The notes under the pieces are model-generated. The model saw only the letters and a list, made by a program, of their open reading frames with translations, did not search any database and was not told the origin of the DNA. Position numbers and translations under genes: made by a program. Shown here in pieces: positions 1 to 8,911 of a stretch of DNA of 24,944 nucleotides. How positions within the stretch are numbered: position 1 is the first letter of the stretch; each line of letters begins with the position of its first letter. The DNA is from CAVRZY01 sp963725415 (GTDB lineage Bacteria > Acidobacteriota > Terriglobia > Bryobacterales > Bryobacteraceae). Location: NCBI GenBank assembly GCA_963725415.1, contig CAVRZY010000090.1:1-24944 (forward strand). The letters are read 5' to 3'.

Positions 1-174
1 TCTGGGATTACACGACCCCACCCTTGCCACCTGGCCGGGTCACTCAGGGAGCCGGCCTGACTGGCCCCACTCTATCCCGCTCACTTCAGGGGAGAGCAAT
101 ACATGGATATGTGGCCTGGTGCTTCATTCGTCGTATTGTTACCGCGCTTTCTGTCCAGACGCAACAGGTAACCC

Positions 175-603
175 TTGGAGTTGCCACAACAGTCAGCCAA
201 GAGTGACGCATATTTCAACGTGACCGTCACGAATCAACCTTGGCCGATCAACTTGACCCTATCGGACTTTTTGCTTAACTACAACTCTGTTGTCGAAAAC
301 CTGAGCATAAAGGTTCCAGCGGTAATCCCCGCAAACCAGAGTATAACGTTTACTTGCTTCGCAAACTGGCAAGAGCTCGTAAAACCCATAATCACAGTTC
401 AAACGCTTGAAGGCTACACAGTTCAAATACAAGAAGCCATTCCTTCGGTCGACCTGCAAGTGGCACAGGTCACCTTTAACGAAACGAACACGAATGAGAC
501 CGACATAACACTATCCAACATGCCGGACTCTACCGCTTCTGTGGTCGTCACAAACATAACTGGAACCGCTACATCGATTACACGCTGGCCTGGGGTCCCC
601 TGA
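175..603 (+). CDS. Fragment of a secreted or surface beta-rich protein; foreign to the rest of the window
   Basis: I do not recognise a specific family. The frame is open from 172 (after a TAA at 169-171) and encodes a Thr/Asn/Val-rich, beta-strand-like sequence with many N-x-T/S sequons (for example FNVTVTN, FNETNTNET) and no Lys/Arg-rich stretches. This resembles extracellular surface proteins, often archaeal. Just upstream, frame 3 (up to the stop at 204-206) reads VQTQQVTLGVATTVSQ, which could be the same protein before a frameshift near 195-205. The DNA is clearly more AT-rich than everything after ~570. The last ~13 codons are probably not its own: from 564 the DNA reads in another frame as the aminotransferase. 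I take this as a foreign or chimeric segment truncated at about 561. The TTG at 175 is only the first possible start in the open frame; the real N-terminus is unknown. Confidence 0.4.
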   Translation: MELPQQSAKSDAYFNVTVTNQPWPINLTLSDFLLNYNSVVENLSIKVPAVIPANQSITFTCFANWQELVKPIITVQTLEGYTVQIQEAIPSVDLQVAQVTFNETNTNETDITLSNMPDSTASVVVTNITGTATSITRWPGVP

Positions 604-1718
604 TTCTGGGGCATCGGCATCCGCGGCTGGTGGCGGCGGTTCGCGCGCAGGCCGACCGACCGCACATCTACGGGGCGGAGCACGAGTTCGAGTACCTGGT
701 GGCGGAGAAGATTCAGGCCGTAGTTCCGTGCGCCCAGCGGGTGGCCTTCTGCTCGAGCGGGAGCGAAGCAGTGCAGCTTGCGCTGCGCCTGGGGCGCGCC
801 TTTACGGGGCGCAACCTCGTTTTGAAATTCGAGGGCCACTACCACGGCTGGATGGACTCGGTGCTTCTGAGTCATCATCCGGGCGGGGAGGAGATGGGCC
901 CGCTGGAATGCCCACAGGTGGTGCGAGAGTCGCGCGGGCAGTGCCCTAACGTGACCGAGAACGTGCTGGTTGCGCCCTGGAACCGCATCGAGGATGTCGA
1001 GCGCGTCCTTCGGGAGCGGGGCTCGGAGATTGCGGCGGTGATCATGGAGCCGGTGCTGTGCAACAGCGGCTGCCTGCTGCCGGAGCCGGGCTATTTGGAA
1101 GGCGTCCGAGGGATCTGCCGGGAACACGGCGCACTGTTGATCTTCGATGAGGTCATTACTGGGTTCCGCCTGTCGCTGGCCGGGGCGCAGGGATTCTACG
1201 GAGTCGTCCCGGATTTGGCGACGTTTGGGAAGGCGCTGGCCGGCGGGCTGGCGCTGAGTGCGGTGACGGGGCGCCGGGAGATCATGGAGTTGATGGCCGG
1301 TGGCGGGGCGGCCTTTGGGGGAACCTTTAATGGCAATCCGCTGTCGCTGGCCTGCGCCCAGGCCTGCCTGGAGGAGTTGTTGGCGGAGGGAGGGGTGGCG
1401 CTGGCCCGAGCCAACCGGCTGGGGGAGATGCTGATGGAAGGCCTCCGCAAGCTGGCGCACTATCACCACATCCCTTTGGTGGTCAGTGGCTTTGGGGCGG
1501 CATTTGCGCTTCACTTCACCTGCCGGAGCGAACTCAAACACTACCGGGACACGCTCGAAGACGACCAAGAGCTCTTGTCGCGTTTTTTGCTCCGCGCATT
1601 GGATGAAGGCATCTACATCTTGCCCGATGGCAGGTTCTATGTGTCCGGTGTGCACAGCGAGCAGGACGTGGAAGAGACGCTGGCGGCCCTGGAGCGGGTC
1701 TTCCGGAGTCTGGGGTGA
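564..1718 (+). CDS. Class-III PLP aminotransferase, HemL-like, 5'-truncated
   Basis: A pyridoxal-phosphate enzyme of fold type I. It resembles glutamate-1-semialdehyde 2,1-aminomutase but could be a general class-III transaminase. Homology begins abruptly at codon 564 with NRYIDYTLAWGPLILGH, which in relatives lies roughly 50-60 residues in, so the N-terminus is missing. Visible family motifs are CSSGSEAVQLALRLGR (phosphate-binding loop), GHYHGW, LIFDEVITGFR (Asp that contacts the PLP ring nitrogen) and ATFGKALAGGL, whose Lys at 1230-1232 should form the Schiff base. GTFNGNPLS precedes the C-terminal domain, and the gene ends at TGA 1716-1718. The frame is free of indels. A GTG at 630 could be mis-taken as the start, but coding similarity clearly extends upstream to 564. 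A role in haem synthesis is not certain because this branch includes many amino-sugar and amino-acid transaminases. Confidence 0.8.
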   Translation, partial: NRYIDYTLAWGPLILGHRHPRLVAAVRAQADRPHIYGAEHEFEYLVAEKIQAVVPCAQRVAFCSSGSEAVQLALRLGRAFTGRNLVLKFEGHYHGWMDSVLLSHHPGGEEMGPLECPQVVRESRGQCPNVTENVLVAPWNRIEDVERVLRERGSEIAAVIMEPVLCNSGCLLPEPGYLEGVRGICREHGALLIFDEVITGFRLSLAGAQGFYGVVPDLATFGKALAGGLALSAVTGRREIMELMAGGGAAFGGTFNGNPLSLACAQACLEELLAEGGVALARANRLGEMLMEGLRKLAHYHHIPLVVSGFGAAFALHFTCRSELKHYRDTLEDDQELLSRFLLRALDEGIYILPDGRFYVSGVHSEQDVEETLAALERVFRSLG

Positions 1719-1743
1719 CAAACCTCCGAATTTGAACAGTATC

Positions 1744-1758
1744 GTCCCAAAAGCGGAC
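1744..1758. promoter_or_regulatory. Candidate activator or operator site GTCC-N7-GGAC
   Basis: An interrupted palindrome, GTCC at 1744-1747 and GGAC at 1755-1758, lies about 100 bp upstream of the sigma-54-like element before hlyD. That is the usual distance for an upstream activator site of an enhancer-binding protein. The arms are only 4-5 bp, so this is a weak suggestion from position and symmetry. Confidence 0.25.
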
Positions 1759-1831
1759 AGCCCAGGAACAAACGGCTGTGTGGTAACGTCTTTTAGATCA
1801 AGCCGTCCAATGGGTTAACCGGTGGAAGGGA

Positions 1832-1846
1832 TGGCAGCACAGTTGC
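1832..1846 (+). promoter_or_regulatory. Sigma-54-like promoter (-24/-12) of the export operon
   Basis: The sequence reads TGGCAG-N5-TTGC. It matches the sigma-54 consensus TGGCAC-N5-TTGC at nine of ten defined bases, with exactly 10 nt between the invariant GG and GC. Predicted transcription would begin near 1858, only about 5 nt before the hlyD ATG at 1863. That is unusually short, and a TAGGCT at 1850-1855 offers an alternative -10 for a leaderless sigma-70 transcript. Confidence 0.4.
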
Positions 1847-1862
1847 GGATAGGCTAATCTAA

Positions 1863-3123
1863 ATGGCGATGGATATTCCTCGGCAATCGGCGGCACGAAA
1901 ACGGCGCATCCGGCGCATTATCTACGTGCTGCTGATTGCCGCGGCCGTGCCGCTGATCACCTGGGGCCTGTCCCGTCTGAAGCCGGCGGCGCCCACCGTC
2001 GAGCGGGCCACGGTCTGGCTGGATACCGTGAAGCGCGGTCCGATGTTGCGGAACGTGCGCGGTCTGGGGACGCTGGTCCCCGAGGAGATCCTGTGGATCC
2101 CGGCCACCACCGACGGGCGGGTCGAGCAGAGACTGGCGCTGCCAGGGATCTGGTTGAAGCCCGACACCGTCATCCTCATCCTGAGCAATCCCGAGTTGCA
2201 GCAGGCCACCCTGGATGCGGAGTGGAAGCTGAAAGGGGGCGAGGCTGAATCGGCCAACTTGCGGGTGAAGCTGCAGAGCGACCGGCTGAATCAACAGGCC
2301 CAGGCGGCCACGGTGCGGTCCGACTATCACCAGGCCAAGCTCCAGGCGGACCGGGATGCGGAGTTGAACAAGCTGGGTCTGCTGGCGAATCTGAACATGA
2401 CGCTGTCCAAGGCCAAAGCGGAGGAACTGGGCAATCGCGATCAGATCGAGCAGAAGCGGCTGGAGATCGGCATCGGAGGCCATCCAGGCGCAACTGGCGG
2501 TGCAGCAGGCCACCGTCGAGCAGTTGCGGGCGCTCTACAAGCTCAAGCTGAGCCAGGTGGCGGCGCTGAAGGTGCGGGCCGGCGTGGAGGGCATGTTGCA
2601 GCAGGTGCCTGTGGACGTGGGCCAGCGGGTTGCCATCGGCACGAACCTGGCCCGGGTGGCGCAGCCCAAGCGGCTCAAAGCCGAGTTGAAGATCGCCGAA
2701 ACGCAGGCCAAGGATATCCAGATCGGCCAGCGGGCTGAGATTGACACGCGCAACGGCATTATCTACGGGCGGGTGTCGCGCATTGACCCGGCGGTGCAGA
2801 ACGGCACGGTTACGGTGGATGCGAAGCTGGAGGGCGAGTTGCCCCAGGGAGCCCGCCCGGACCTCAGCGTGGATGGCACGATTGAAATCGAGAAGCTCAC
2901 GGACGTTCTGTTCGTGGGCCGTCCGACCTTCGGCCAGCCCAACAGCCAGGTGGGCCTGTTCAGGCTGGAACGCGACGGAAGCACTGCCATCCGGGTGCAG
3001 GTGAAGCTGGGGCGCAGCTCCGTCAACACAATTGAGATACTGGAAGGGTTGCGGGTCGGGGATCAGGTGATCCTGTCCGACATGTCCGCGTGGGACGCGT
3101 ACGACCGCATTCGGCTGAATTGA
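1863..3123 (+). CDS. HlyD/MacA-family periplasmic adaptor of an ABC exporter (one frameshift)
   Basis: Membrane-fusion subunit that should link the ABC permeases encoded downstream to an outer-membrane channel. Residues 1-18 are basic (RKRRIRR), followed by a single membrane anchor at about 19-37. A first lipoyl/barrel half follows (ILILSNPELQQA), then a Gln/Ala/Leu-rich coiled-coil hairpin (about 115-225), the second half (VRAGVEGMLQQVPVDVGQRV) and a beta-barrel/membrane-proximal region (AEIDTRNGIIYGRVSRIDP). The frame breaks at 2475: one extra G turns ATC-GAG-GCC into ATC-GGA-GGC. Removing it restores a continuous 419-residue protein through to TGA 3121-3123. Length and domain order are normal for the family, so I favour a sequence error over a real pseudogene. 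No Shine-Dalgarno precedes the ATG at 1863; the ATG at 1869 is a possible alternative. No TolC-like gene is in the window. Confidence 0.8.
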
Positions 3124-3132
3124 GAAGCCATC

Positions 3133-3171
3133 AGCCCTCAGCCATCAGCGAAAGCTCTTTGGCTGAGGGCT
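3133..3171. repeat. Inverted repeat AGCCCTCAGCCA / TGGCTGAGGGCT
   Basis: Perfect 12-bp arms (3133-3144 and 3160-3171) flank a 15-nt loop in the 79-bp gap between the adaptor stop and the ATPase start. The same 12-mer, TGGCTGAGGGCT, occurs twice at 17289-17314. A similar degenerate word lies at 16577-16606. This marks a dispersed intergenic repeat. There is no T-tract, so it is not a standard terminator. Confidence 0.7.
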
Positions 3172-3202
3172 AAGGGCTGAAGGCCAGAGAAGGAGTGATT
3201 TC

Positions 3203-3917
3203 ATGAGCGTATCCGAGGAATCGTTGATCCGCCTGGAAGGCGTGACGAAGGTCTTCTACACCGATGAAATGGAGACGCACGCCCTGGCGGGGATCCATCT
3301 GGAAATCCGGCCTGGGGAATACATCTCGATTGCCGGCCCGTCCGGCTGCGGCAAGTCCACGCTGCTGTCCATTTTAGGCCTGCTGGACTCCCCGACCGAC
3401 GGGAGCTACCACCTGAACGGCAAGCCGGTGGAAGGCCTGAAGCTGAGTGAGCGGGCCCGCATCCGCAACCGGGAGATCGGTTTCATTTTCCAGGCCTTCA
3501 ACCTGATCGGCGATCTGACGGTGTTCGAGAATGTCGAGTTGCCGCTGACCTACCGTGGCATGTCTTCGGGGGAGCGCAAGAAGCGGGTGCAGGCGGCGCT
3601 GGAGCGGGTGGGCATGTCGCACCGCATGAAACACTACCCGGCTCAGCTCTCCGGCGGCCAGCAGCAACGGGTGGCGGTGGCGCGGGCCCTGGTGGGCGAG
3701 CCGCTCATCCTGCTGGCCGACGAGCCGACCGGGAACCTGGACTCGAAGAACGGCGAAGCGGTCATGGACCTGCTGCGCGACCTGCACCGGCAGGGGGCGC
3801 ACCATCTGCATGGTGACGCACGACCCGCGGTACGCCCGCTACGCCGACCGCACCGTCCACCTGTTCGACGGGCGGGTGGTGGAAGAGAGCGCGGGCAACG
3901 AAGCCACCGTCCAGTAG
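3203..3917 (+). CDS. MacB/LolD-type ABC exporter ATPase (one frameshift near the 3' end)
   Basis: Cytoplasmic nucleotide-binding subunit that should power the two permeases downstream. It has Walker A GPSGCGKST at residues 45-53, a Q-loop in FIFQAFNL, signature LSGGQQQRVAVARAL, Walker B LILLADEPTGN, and, after frame correction, an H-loop in ICMVTHDPRYARYADR. One extra C at 3800 shifts the frame just before the H-loop. Without it the protein runs to TAG 3915-3917 (237 residues, normal for LolD/MacB ATPases). Read as given, the protein would lack the switch histidine and could not be active. The start is supported by AAGGAG at 3190-3195, 7 nt before the ATG. It is the third element of the operon, 79 bp after the adaptor and 66 bp before the first permease. 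Confidence 0.87.
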
Positions 3918-3983
3918 CCGGCGCGGCGTCGAGCTCGGCCCGAACCCGGTAACAATCCCGAGAGCCAAGGACTCGATAGCCCG

Positions 3984-6413
3984 GTGACTCCATTCTTTCA
4001 GGATCTTCGCTACGCCTTCCGCATGCTGCGGAAAACTCCCGCTTTCACTGCCGTGGTGGTGCTGACGCTGGCGCTTGGAATTGGCGCGAACACGGCGATT
4101 TTCAGTGTCGTGGACACCGTGCTGTTGCGCCCCCTACCCTACAAGGAATCCGACCGGCTGGTGGTGGTCTGGGAGAAGCCGCCCAGGGGAACGCGCAATT
4201 CCGTCTCGGCTGCGAATTTTCTGGACTGGCGCGATCAGAACAAGGTCTTCGAGCAACTCGTGGCCGTGGGAGTCGGCGCCTTCAACCTCTCGGGCCGGGA
4301 CCAGCCCGAGCAGATCTCGGGGATGCGGGTATCAGCCGGCTTCTTCGAGATGCTGGCAGTGCAGCCGGCGCTGGGGCGATCATTCGTTCCAGAGGACGAT
4401 CGTCCGGGAGCGCAACGGGTGGTGGTGCTGAGCCACGCCTTGTGGGAGCGCCGATTCGGGGCCGATCGCAAACTGATCGGAGAGGCTCTCACCATGGACG
4501 GTGAGAAGCACGTGGTGATCGGCGTGATGCCGGCGGAATTTCGGTTTGTGACCAGCCCTGAAATGTGGACGCCCCTTGCTCTGGATCCCGCCAAGGCGGC
4601 CCGCGACTTCCACTACCTGATTCCAGTGGCGCGGCTGAAGGCGGGGGTTTCACTGGAGCAGGCACGGGCGCAAATGGAAGGGATTGCGCGGAACATCGAG
4701 CGAGCCTATCCCAAGTCCAATCAGGGTTGGAGCGTGACCATCGAGTCCATGCAGGAGGCGCTTGTGGCGCCTATTCGGCAGGGGGTCCTGGTGCTGTTCG
4801 CGGCGGTTGGCTTCGTGCTGCTGATTGGCTGCGTGAACGTGGCTAACTTGCTGCTGGCCAAAGGGGCGGCGCGACAAAGGGAGATTGCGGTGCGGGCCTC
4901 CTTGGGCGCAGGAAGAGGCCGGCTGATCCGGCAGTTACTGACCGAGAGCGTGGTGTTGGCCGTCATCGGGGGCGGCTTAGGGCTGCTGCTGACGATCTGG
5001 CTGCTCAGACTGCTGTCCGCGGTCCTGCCGTTCTTCGCCCTCATGGCGACGGCCCCGCTCAGCGTAGATGTGCGCGTGCTGCTGTTCGCTCTGGCGCTCT
5101 CGCTGGCCACGGGTCTCCTGTTTGGCCTGGTTCCCGCTTATCGGGCCTCGAACCCGGATCTGCACGAAACGCTGAAAGAGGCGGGCCGCAGTTCCACTGG
5201 CGGATCGGGGAGCCGCCGCCTCCGTGGCGCGCTGGTGGCTGCGGAAGTGGGGCTTTCCCTGGTGCTGTTAGTCGCGGCTGGGCTGATGATGCGCAGCCTG
5301 ATCTCGCTCCAGCAGGTGAAACCCGGGTTCCGCCCGGAAAGCGTCCTGACCATGCGCCTGACCCTGCCGCAGTCGCGCTACCCCACGGGGGAGCGCGTAC
5401 GGATGTTCTACCGGCAGATGCTGGAGAAAGTAGAAGCGCTTCCGGGAGTGCGCGCAGCGGGCCTTTCCGGCAGTCTGCCCTTACAGGGCTGGAGCTTCGG
5501 CATGCCTTTCGAAATCGAAGGCCATGCGCCCATGGCCACCGCCGAGCGCCCGGCAGCCCACTTTCAGATGGTCAGCCATGGATACTTCCGCACCCTGGGC
5601 ATTTCTTTGCTGAAGGGGCGAGAGTTCAGCGAGCGGGATAGCGAGACATCGCCCCGCGTGGCGATGGTCAATGAAACGTTTGTGCGACGCTTTCTCCCCA
5701 AGGAGGAGGCGCTGGGCAAGCGGGTTCGCGTCGAGGCGCTCATCAGCGGACAGCAGCAACTGGGTCCACCGGTAGCTTGGGAGATTGTGGGAGTGATCCG
5801 CGATGTCAAGGTCTCGACCCTGAGAAGCGACGGCGAGCCGGAGATTTACGTTCCCTGCTTGCAGAGTACCTGGCCGGGGGGCGCCCTCTCGGTCCGCACG
5901 GCGACCGAGCCGATGAGCATGGCCCAGGCGGTGCGCGCCGCCGTTCAAAGCGTGGACAAAGATCAGCCAGTGACCGCGGTGAGAACCATGGAGCAGATCG
6001 TCTCGGAATCGGTTTCGGGTCCACGGATCCGCGCCTATCTGATTGGGGCCTTTGCGGGCATGGCGCTGGTGCTGGCGGGGATGGGGATCTACGGCGTGAT
6101 CTCGTATGCGGTGGCCCAGCGCACCCACGAGCTGGGGATCCGCATGGCTCTGGGTGCGCGGCGAGGCGATTTGCTCCGCATGGTGGTGGGACAGGGCATG
6201 CTCCTCACCTTGATTGGACTGGCAATCGGGCTGGCGGGCGCTTTCGCTCTCACGCGGTTGCTCTCGGGTTTACTGTTTGGAGTCACCGCCACCGACCCAG
6301 CCACGTTCGCAGGCGTCTCGGCGGTGCTGGCTGCCGTGGCGCTGGCAGCCTGCTACATTCCGGCGCGGCGCGCGGCCCGCGTCGATCCGATGGTGGCGCT
6401 GCGGTACGAGTAG
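3984..6413 (+). CDS. ABC permease, MacB/FtsX type (ADOP family), first copy
   Basis: An inner-membrane permease of 809 residues with the ADOP layout: an amphipathic start (FFQDLRYAFRML), membrane helix 1 with the hallmark LALGIGANTAIFSVVDTVLLRPLPY, and a long MacB periplasmic core. A three-helix FtsX block follows (about 265-400), then a second MacB-type half that opens with a helix near 415-440. A C-terminal FtsX block begins at AGMGIYGVISYAV and ends in IPARRAARVDPMVALRYE. The duplicated FtsX architecture lets one chain do the work of a permease dimer. The start is GTG at 3984, because the conserved N-terminus begins there; a weak AAGGA lies 13 nt upstream. The frame is intact over 2.4 kb. 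Substrates of this family are mostly unknown (efflux of antimicrobials or lipids is often proposed). Confidence 0.9.
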   Translation: MTPFFQDLRYAFRMLRKTPAFTAVVVLTLALGIGANTAIFSVVDTVLLRPLPYKESDRLVVVWEKPPRGTRNSVSAANFLDWRDQNKVFEQLVAVGVGAFNLSGRDQPEQISGMRVSAGFFEMLAVQPALGRSFVPEDDRPGAQRVVVLSHALWERRFGADRKLIGEALTMDGEKHVVIGVMPAEFRFVTSPEMWTPLALDPAKAARDFHYLIPVARLKAGVSLEQARAQMEGIARNIERAYPKSNQGWSVTIESMQEALVAPIRQGVLVLFAAVGFVLLIGCVNVANLLLAKGAARQREIAVRASLGAGRGRLIRQLLTESVVLAVIGGGLGLLLTIWLLRLLSAVLPFFALMATAPLSVDVRVLLFALALSLATGLLFGLVPAYRASNPDLHETLKEAGRSSTGGSGSRRLRGALVAAEVGLSLVLLVAAGLMMRSLISLQQVKPGFRPESVLTMRLTLPQSRYPTGERVRMFYRQMLEKVEALPGVRAAGLSGSLPLQGWSFGMPFEIEGHAPMATAERPAAHFQMVSHGYFRTLGISLLKGREFSERDSETSPRVAMVNETFVRRFLPKEEALGKRVRVEALISGQQQLGPPVAWEIVGVIRDVKVSTLRSDGEPEIYVPCLQSTWPGGALSVRTATEPMSMAQAVRAAVQSVDKDQPVTAVRTMEQIVSESVSGPRIRAYLIGAFAGMALVLAGMGIYGVISYAVAQRTHELGIRMALGARRGDLLRMVVGQGMLLTLIGLAIGLAGAFALTRLLSGLLFGVTATDPATFAGVSAVLAAVALAACYIPARRAARVDPMVALRYE

Positions 6414-6461
6414 GAAATCCTCCTCCACTTCGTGGTATTCAGGTATGAATACGGGTGTGGT

Positions 6462-8876
6462 ATGCGAGGTTTCCGGCAAGACCTGCGTTACGGACTGCGA
6501 ATGCTGCTGAGGAGCCGCGGGGTGACCGCGGTGGCGGTGCTGGCGCTGGCGCTGGGAATCGGGGCCAACACCGCCATCTTCAGTCTGGTGGAGGCGGTTT
6601 TGCTGCGGCCGCTGCCCTTTAGGGATGCCGACCGCCTGACGATGGTCTGGGAAAACAACCTACAGAGAGGGATCCAGGAATTCACGATCTCCGCGCCGAC
6701 TTTTTTGGACTATCGCAGCCAGAGCGGGGTTTTCGAAGGCATGGTAGCTTTCGAAGCCGCCAGTTTCGCGCTGACCGGGAGGGGTGAACCGGAACGAATT
6801 CGCGGTCTCCGGGGCACGACCGGGTTCTTGCCACTACTGGGGGTGAGACCGGCCAGGGGGCGGGACTTCCTGCCGGCTGAGATGCGGCCCGGCGGCGAGG
6901 GGGTCGTCATCGTGAGCCACGGTTTGTGGGCGCGCCGGTTCGGTTCCGATCCCGACCTACTGGGCCAGGCGCTCACGCTGGATGGAAAGAGCTTCACGGT
7001 GAGCGGCATCATGCCGCCGGGATTCGAGTTTCCGGACCGCACGGTCGAGTTCTGGGTACCCCTGGTTTTCACTGCTCAGGACATGTCTCTCCGCGGGTAC
7101 CACCATCTCAGCGTGATCGCGCGCCTCAAGGCGGACGTTCCGCTGGAGCAGGCATGGGCTGAGATGAACGGCCTTGCCGGGCGGCTCGCTCAGCAGCATC
7201 CCGTCACCAACCGGGGCTGGGGGGCGACTCTGGTGCCGTTGCGCGATCAGCAGGTTAGAGAGGTCCGGCTGGCGCTGCTGATTATGTTCGGAGCGGTGGG
7301 GTTTGTGCTGCTGATAGCCTGCGCCAGCATCGCCAACCTTCTGCTGGCGCGCAATGCGGCGCGGGAGAGGGAAATCGCGGTCCGCACGGCGTTGGGTGCG
7401 GGGCGTCTGCGGCTGGTGCGGCAACTCCTTTCCGAAAGCGTGCTGCTGGCGCTGTTGGGTGGCGGGGCGGGCCTATGCTTGACTCCCTGGCTCACGCGCC
7501 TGCTGCTGGCCATCAGCCCCGAGGATCTGGTGCTCCCGCAGCAAATAGGTATTCATGCCGGGGTGCTCGGCTTCACGCTGGCGGTCTCGCTTGTTACCGG
7601 TTTGGTTTTCGGAATTATCCCGGCGGTGCAGGCCTCTCGGACCAACCTGAACGAATCGCTCAAAGAGGGCGGCCGGTCGGCCACCGAAGGCTTCCGGCGT
7701 CACCGCATCCGCAGCGGCCTGGTGATCCTGGAAGTGGCCCTGGCGCTGGTGCTGCTGGTGGGCGCCGGTTTGATGACGAGAAGCTTCCTGCGGCTTCAGG
7801 CGGTGGACCCGGGATTCCGGGCGGATCACGTGCTAGCCGTGCGGCTCTCCTTGTCGGAGTCGAAATATTCCGAGGACCGGCAGAGGGCAGCCTTCTTCCG
7901 GGACCTGCTCCAACGGGTGGAGACTCTTCCTGGGGTGCAGACAGCCGCGGTGACCAATTGCCTTCCGCTGGTTTCCGATTTCGTGCGCCTGTTCGATATC
8001 GAGGGCCGTCCGGCGCCCGGACCTGGGGAAGCGCCGGCGGCCAGTTTTCGGGCGGTGACGCCGCGGTATTTCCGCACCATGCGCGTTGCGGTGCGCAGAG
8101 GGCGCCACTTCACCGAACAGGACGGGGCGGAGTCTGCCGGGGTGGCCATAGTGAATGAGGACCTGACCCGCCGTTACTGGCCCAAGGAAGATCCCATTGG
8201 CAAGCGAGTGCACTTGGGGAAACTGGACCGCATGGGCTGGCGGACGATCGTGGGGGTGGTGGGCGACGTGCGGCATCGGGCGCTGGACACCCCGGCGCTG
8301 GGGGAACTGTACGTGCCGTATTCTCAATGGCCTCAGGCGGCGACGACCCTGGTGGTGCGCACGACCTGGGAACCTGTGCAGATGGCTGGAGCGATCCGGG
8401 CGGAAGTTCGGGCCGTGGACAGGGACCAGCCGATTGGCGAGATCCGCACCATGGAGCGCGTGGTTTCCGAATCGGTGGCCCCTCGCCGCGCGGTGGTGAC
8501 GCTGCTGGGGGTGTTCGCCAGCCTAGCCCTGATCCTGGCGGCGGTGGGGATCTACGGCGTGATCGCGTATTCCGTCGTCGAGCGCACGCACGAGATCGGC
8601 ATCCGGATGGCGCTGGGCGCACAGCGGAGCGACGTGCTGCGGATGGTGGTGGAGCAGGGCCTGGTGCTGGCCCTGGTGGGTGTGGCGATCGGGGCCGTGG
8701 CCTCGCTGGTCCTGACGCGGGTCCTGTCGAGCCTGCTTTACGGCGTGAGCGCCACCGATCCTTGGACCTTCCTGGGCGTTGCGCTGCTGCTCGTTGGTGT
8801 TGCGCTGCTGGCCAGCTATCTTCCCGCCCGCCATGCCACCAAGGTGGACCCGCTGGTGGCGCTGCGAACGGAATAG
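6462..8876 (+). CDS. ABC permease, MacB/FtsX type (ADOP family), second copy
   Basis: A paralogue of the preceding permease, 48 bp downstream in the same operon: 804 residues in the same order of domains. Motifs are FRQDLRYGLRMLLRSRG, LALGIGANTAIFSLVEAV, a mid-protein FtsX block with ASIANLLLARNAAREREIAVR, and the terminal block AAVGIYGVIAYSVVERTHEIG through VDPLVALRTE. I place the start at ATG 6462 because the conserved N-terminus (MRGFRQDLRYG) begins there; GTG 6432 would add ten unconserved residues. The sequence diverges from the first copy across both periplasmic regions, so this is not a recent tandem duplication. It may form a heteromeric pump with copy one or handle a second substrate. 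The gene ends 36 bp before the convergent vapC stop. Confidence 0.9.
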   Translation: MRGFRQDLRYGLRMLLRSRGVTAVAVLALALGIGANTAIFSLVEAVLLRPLPFRDADRLTMVWENNLQRGIQEFTISAPTFLDYRSQSGVFEGMVAFEAASFALTGRGEPERIRGLRGTTGFLPLLGVRPARGRDFLPAEMRPGGEGVVIVSHGLWARRFGSDPDLLGQALTLDGKSFTVSGIMPPGFEFPDRTVEFWVPLVFTAQDMSLRGYHHLSVIARLKADVPLEQAWAEMNGLAGRLAQQHPVTNRGWGATLVPLRDQQVREVRLALLIMFGAVGFVLLIACASIANLLLARNAAREREIAVRTALGAGRLRLVRQLLSESVLLALLGGGAGLCLTPWLTRLLLAISPEDLVLPQQIGIHAGVLGFTLAVSLVTGLVFGIIPAVQASRTNLNESLKEGGRSATEGFRRHRIRSGLVILEVALALVLLVGAGLMTRSFLRLQAVDPGFRADHVLAVRLSLSESKYSEDRQRAAFFRDLLQRVETLPGVQTAAVTNCLPLVSDFVRLFDIEGRPAPGPGEAPAASFRAVTPRYFRTMRVAVRRGRHFTEQDGAESAGVAIVNEDLTRRYWPKEDPIGKRVHLGKLDRMGWRTIVGVVGDVRHRALDTPALGELYVPYSQWPQAATTLVVRTTWEPVQMAGAIRAEVRAVDRDQPIGEIRTMERVVSESVAPRRAVVTLLGVFASLALILAAVGIYGVIAYSVVERTHEIGIRMALGAQRSDVLRMVVEQGLVLALVGVAIGAVASLVLTRVLSSLLYGVSATDPWTFLGVALLLVGVALLASYLPARHATKVDPLVALRTE

Positions 8877-8911
8877 GCTCTCGGCTGGATGGGCGGCCAG
8901 AGGCCAACGCC

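Noticed and set aside
423..1721. Long open frame on the minus strand opposite the aminotransferase
   Set aside because: High-GC shadow: Arg/Pro/His/Gln-rich translation with no family motif, fully antisense to a gene with clear PLP motifs.
3133..3171. Intrinsic terminator between adaptor and ATPase
   Set aside because: Long stem but no following T-tract, and it lies inside an evident operon.
3984..8876. Recent tandem duplication of the permease gene
   Set aside because: Similarity is limited to family motifs; the periplasmic regions differ widely, so the duplication is old or the copies were acquired separately.
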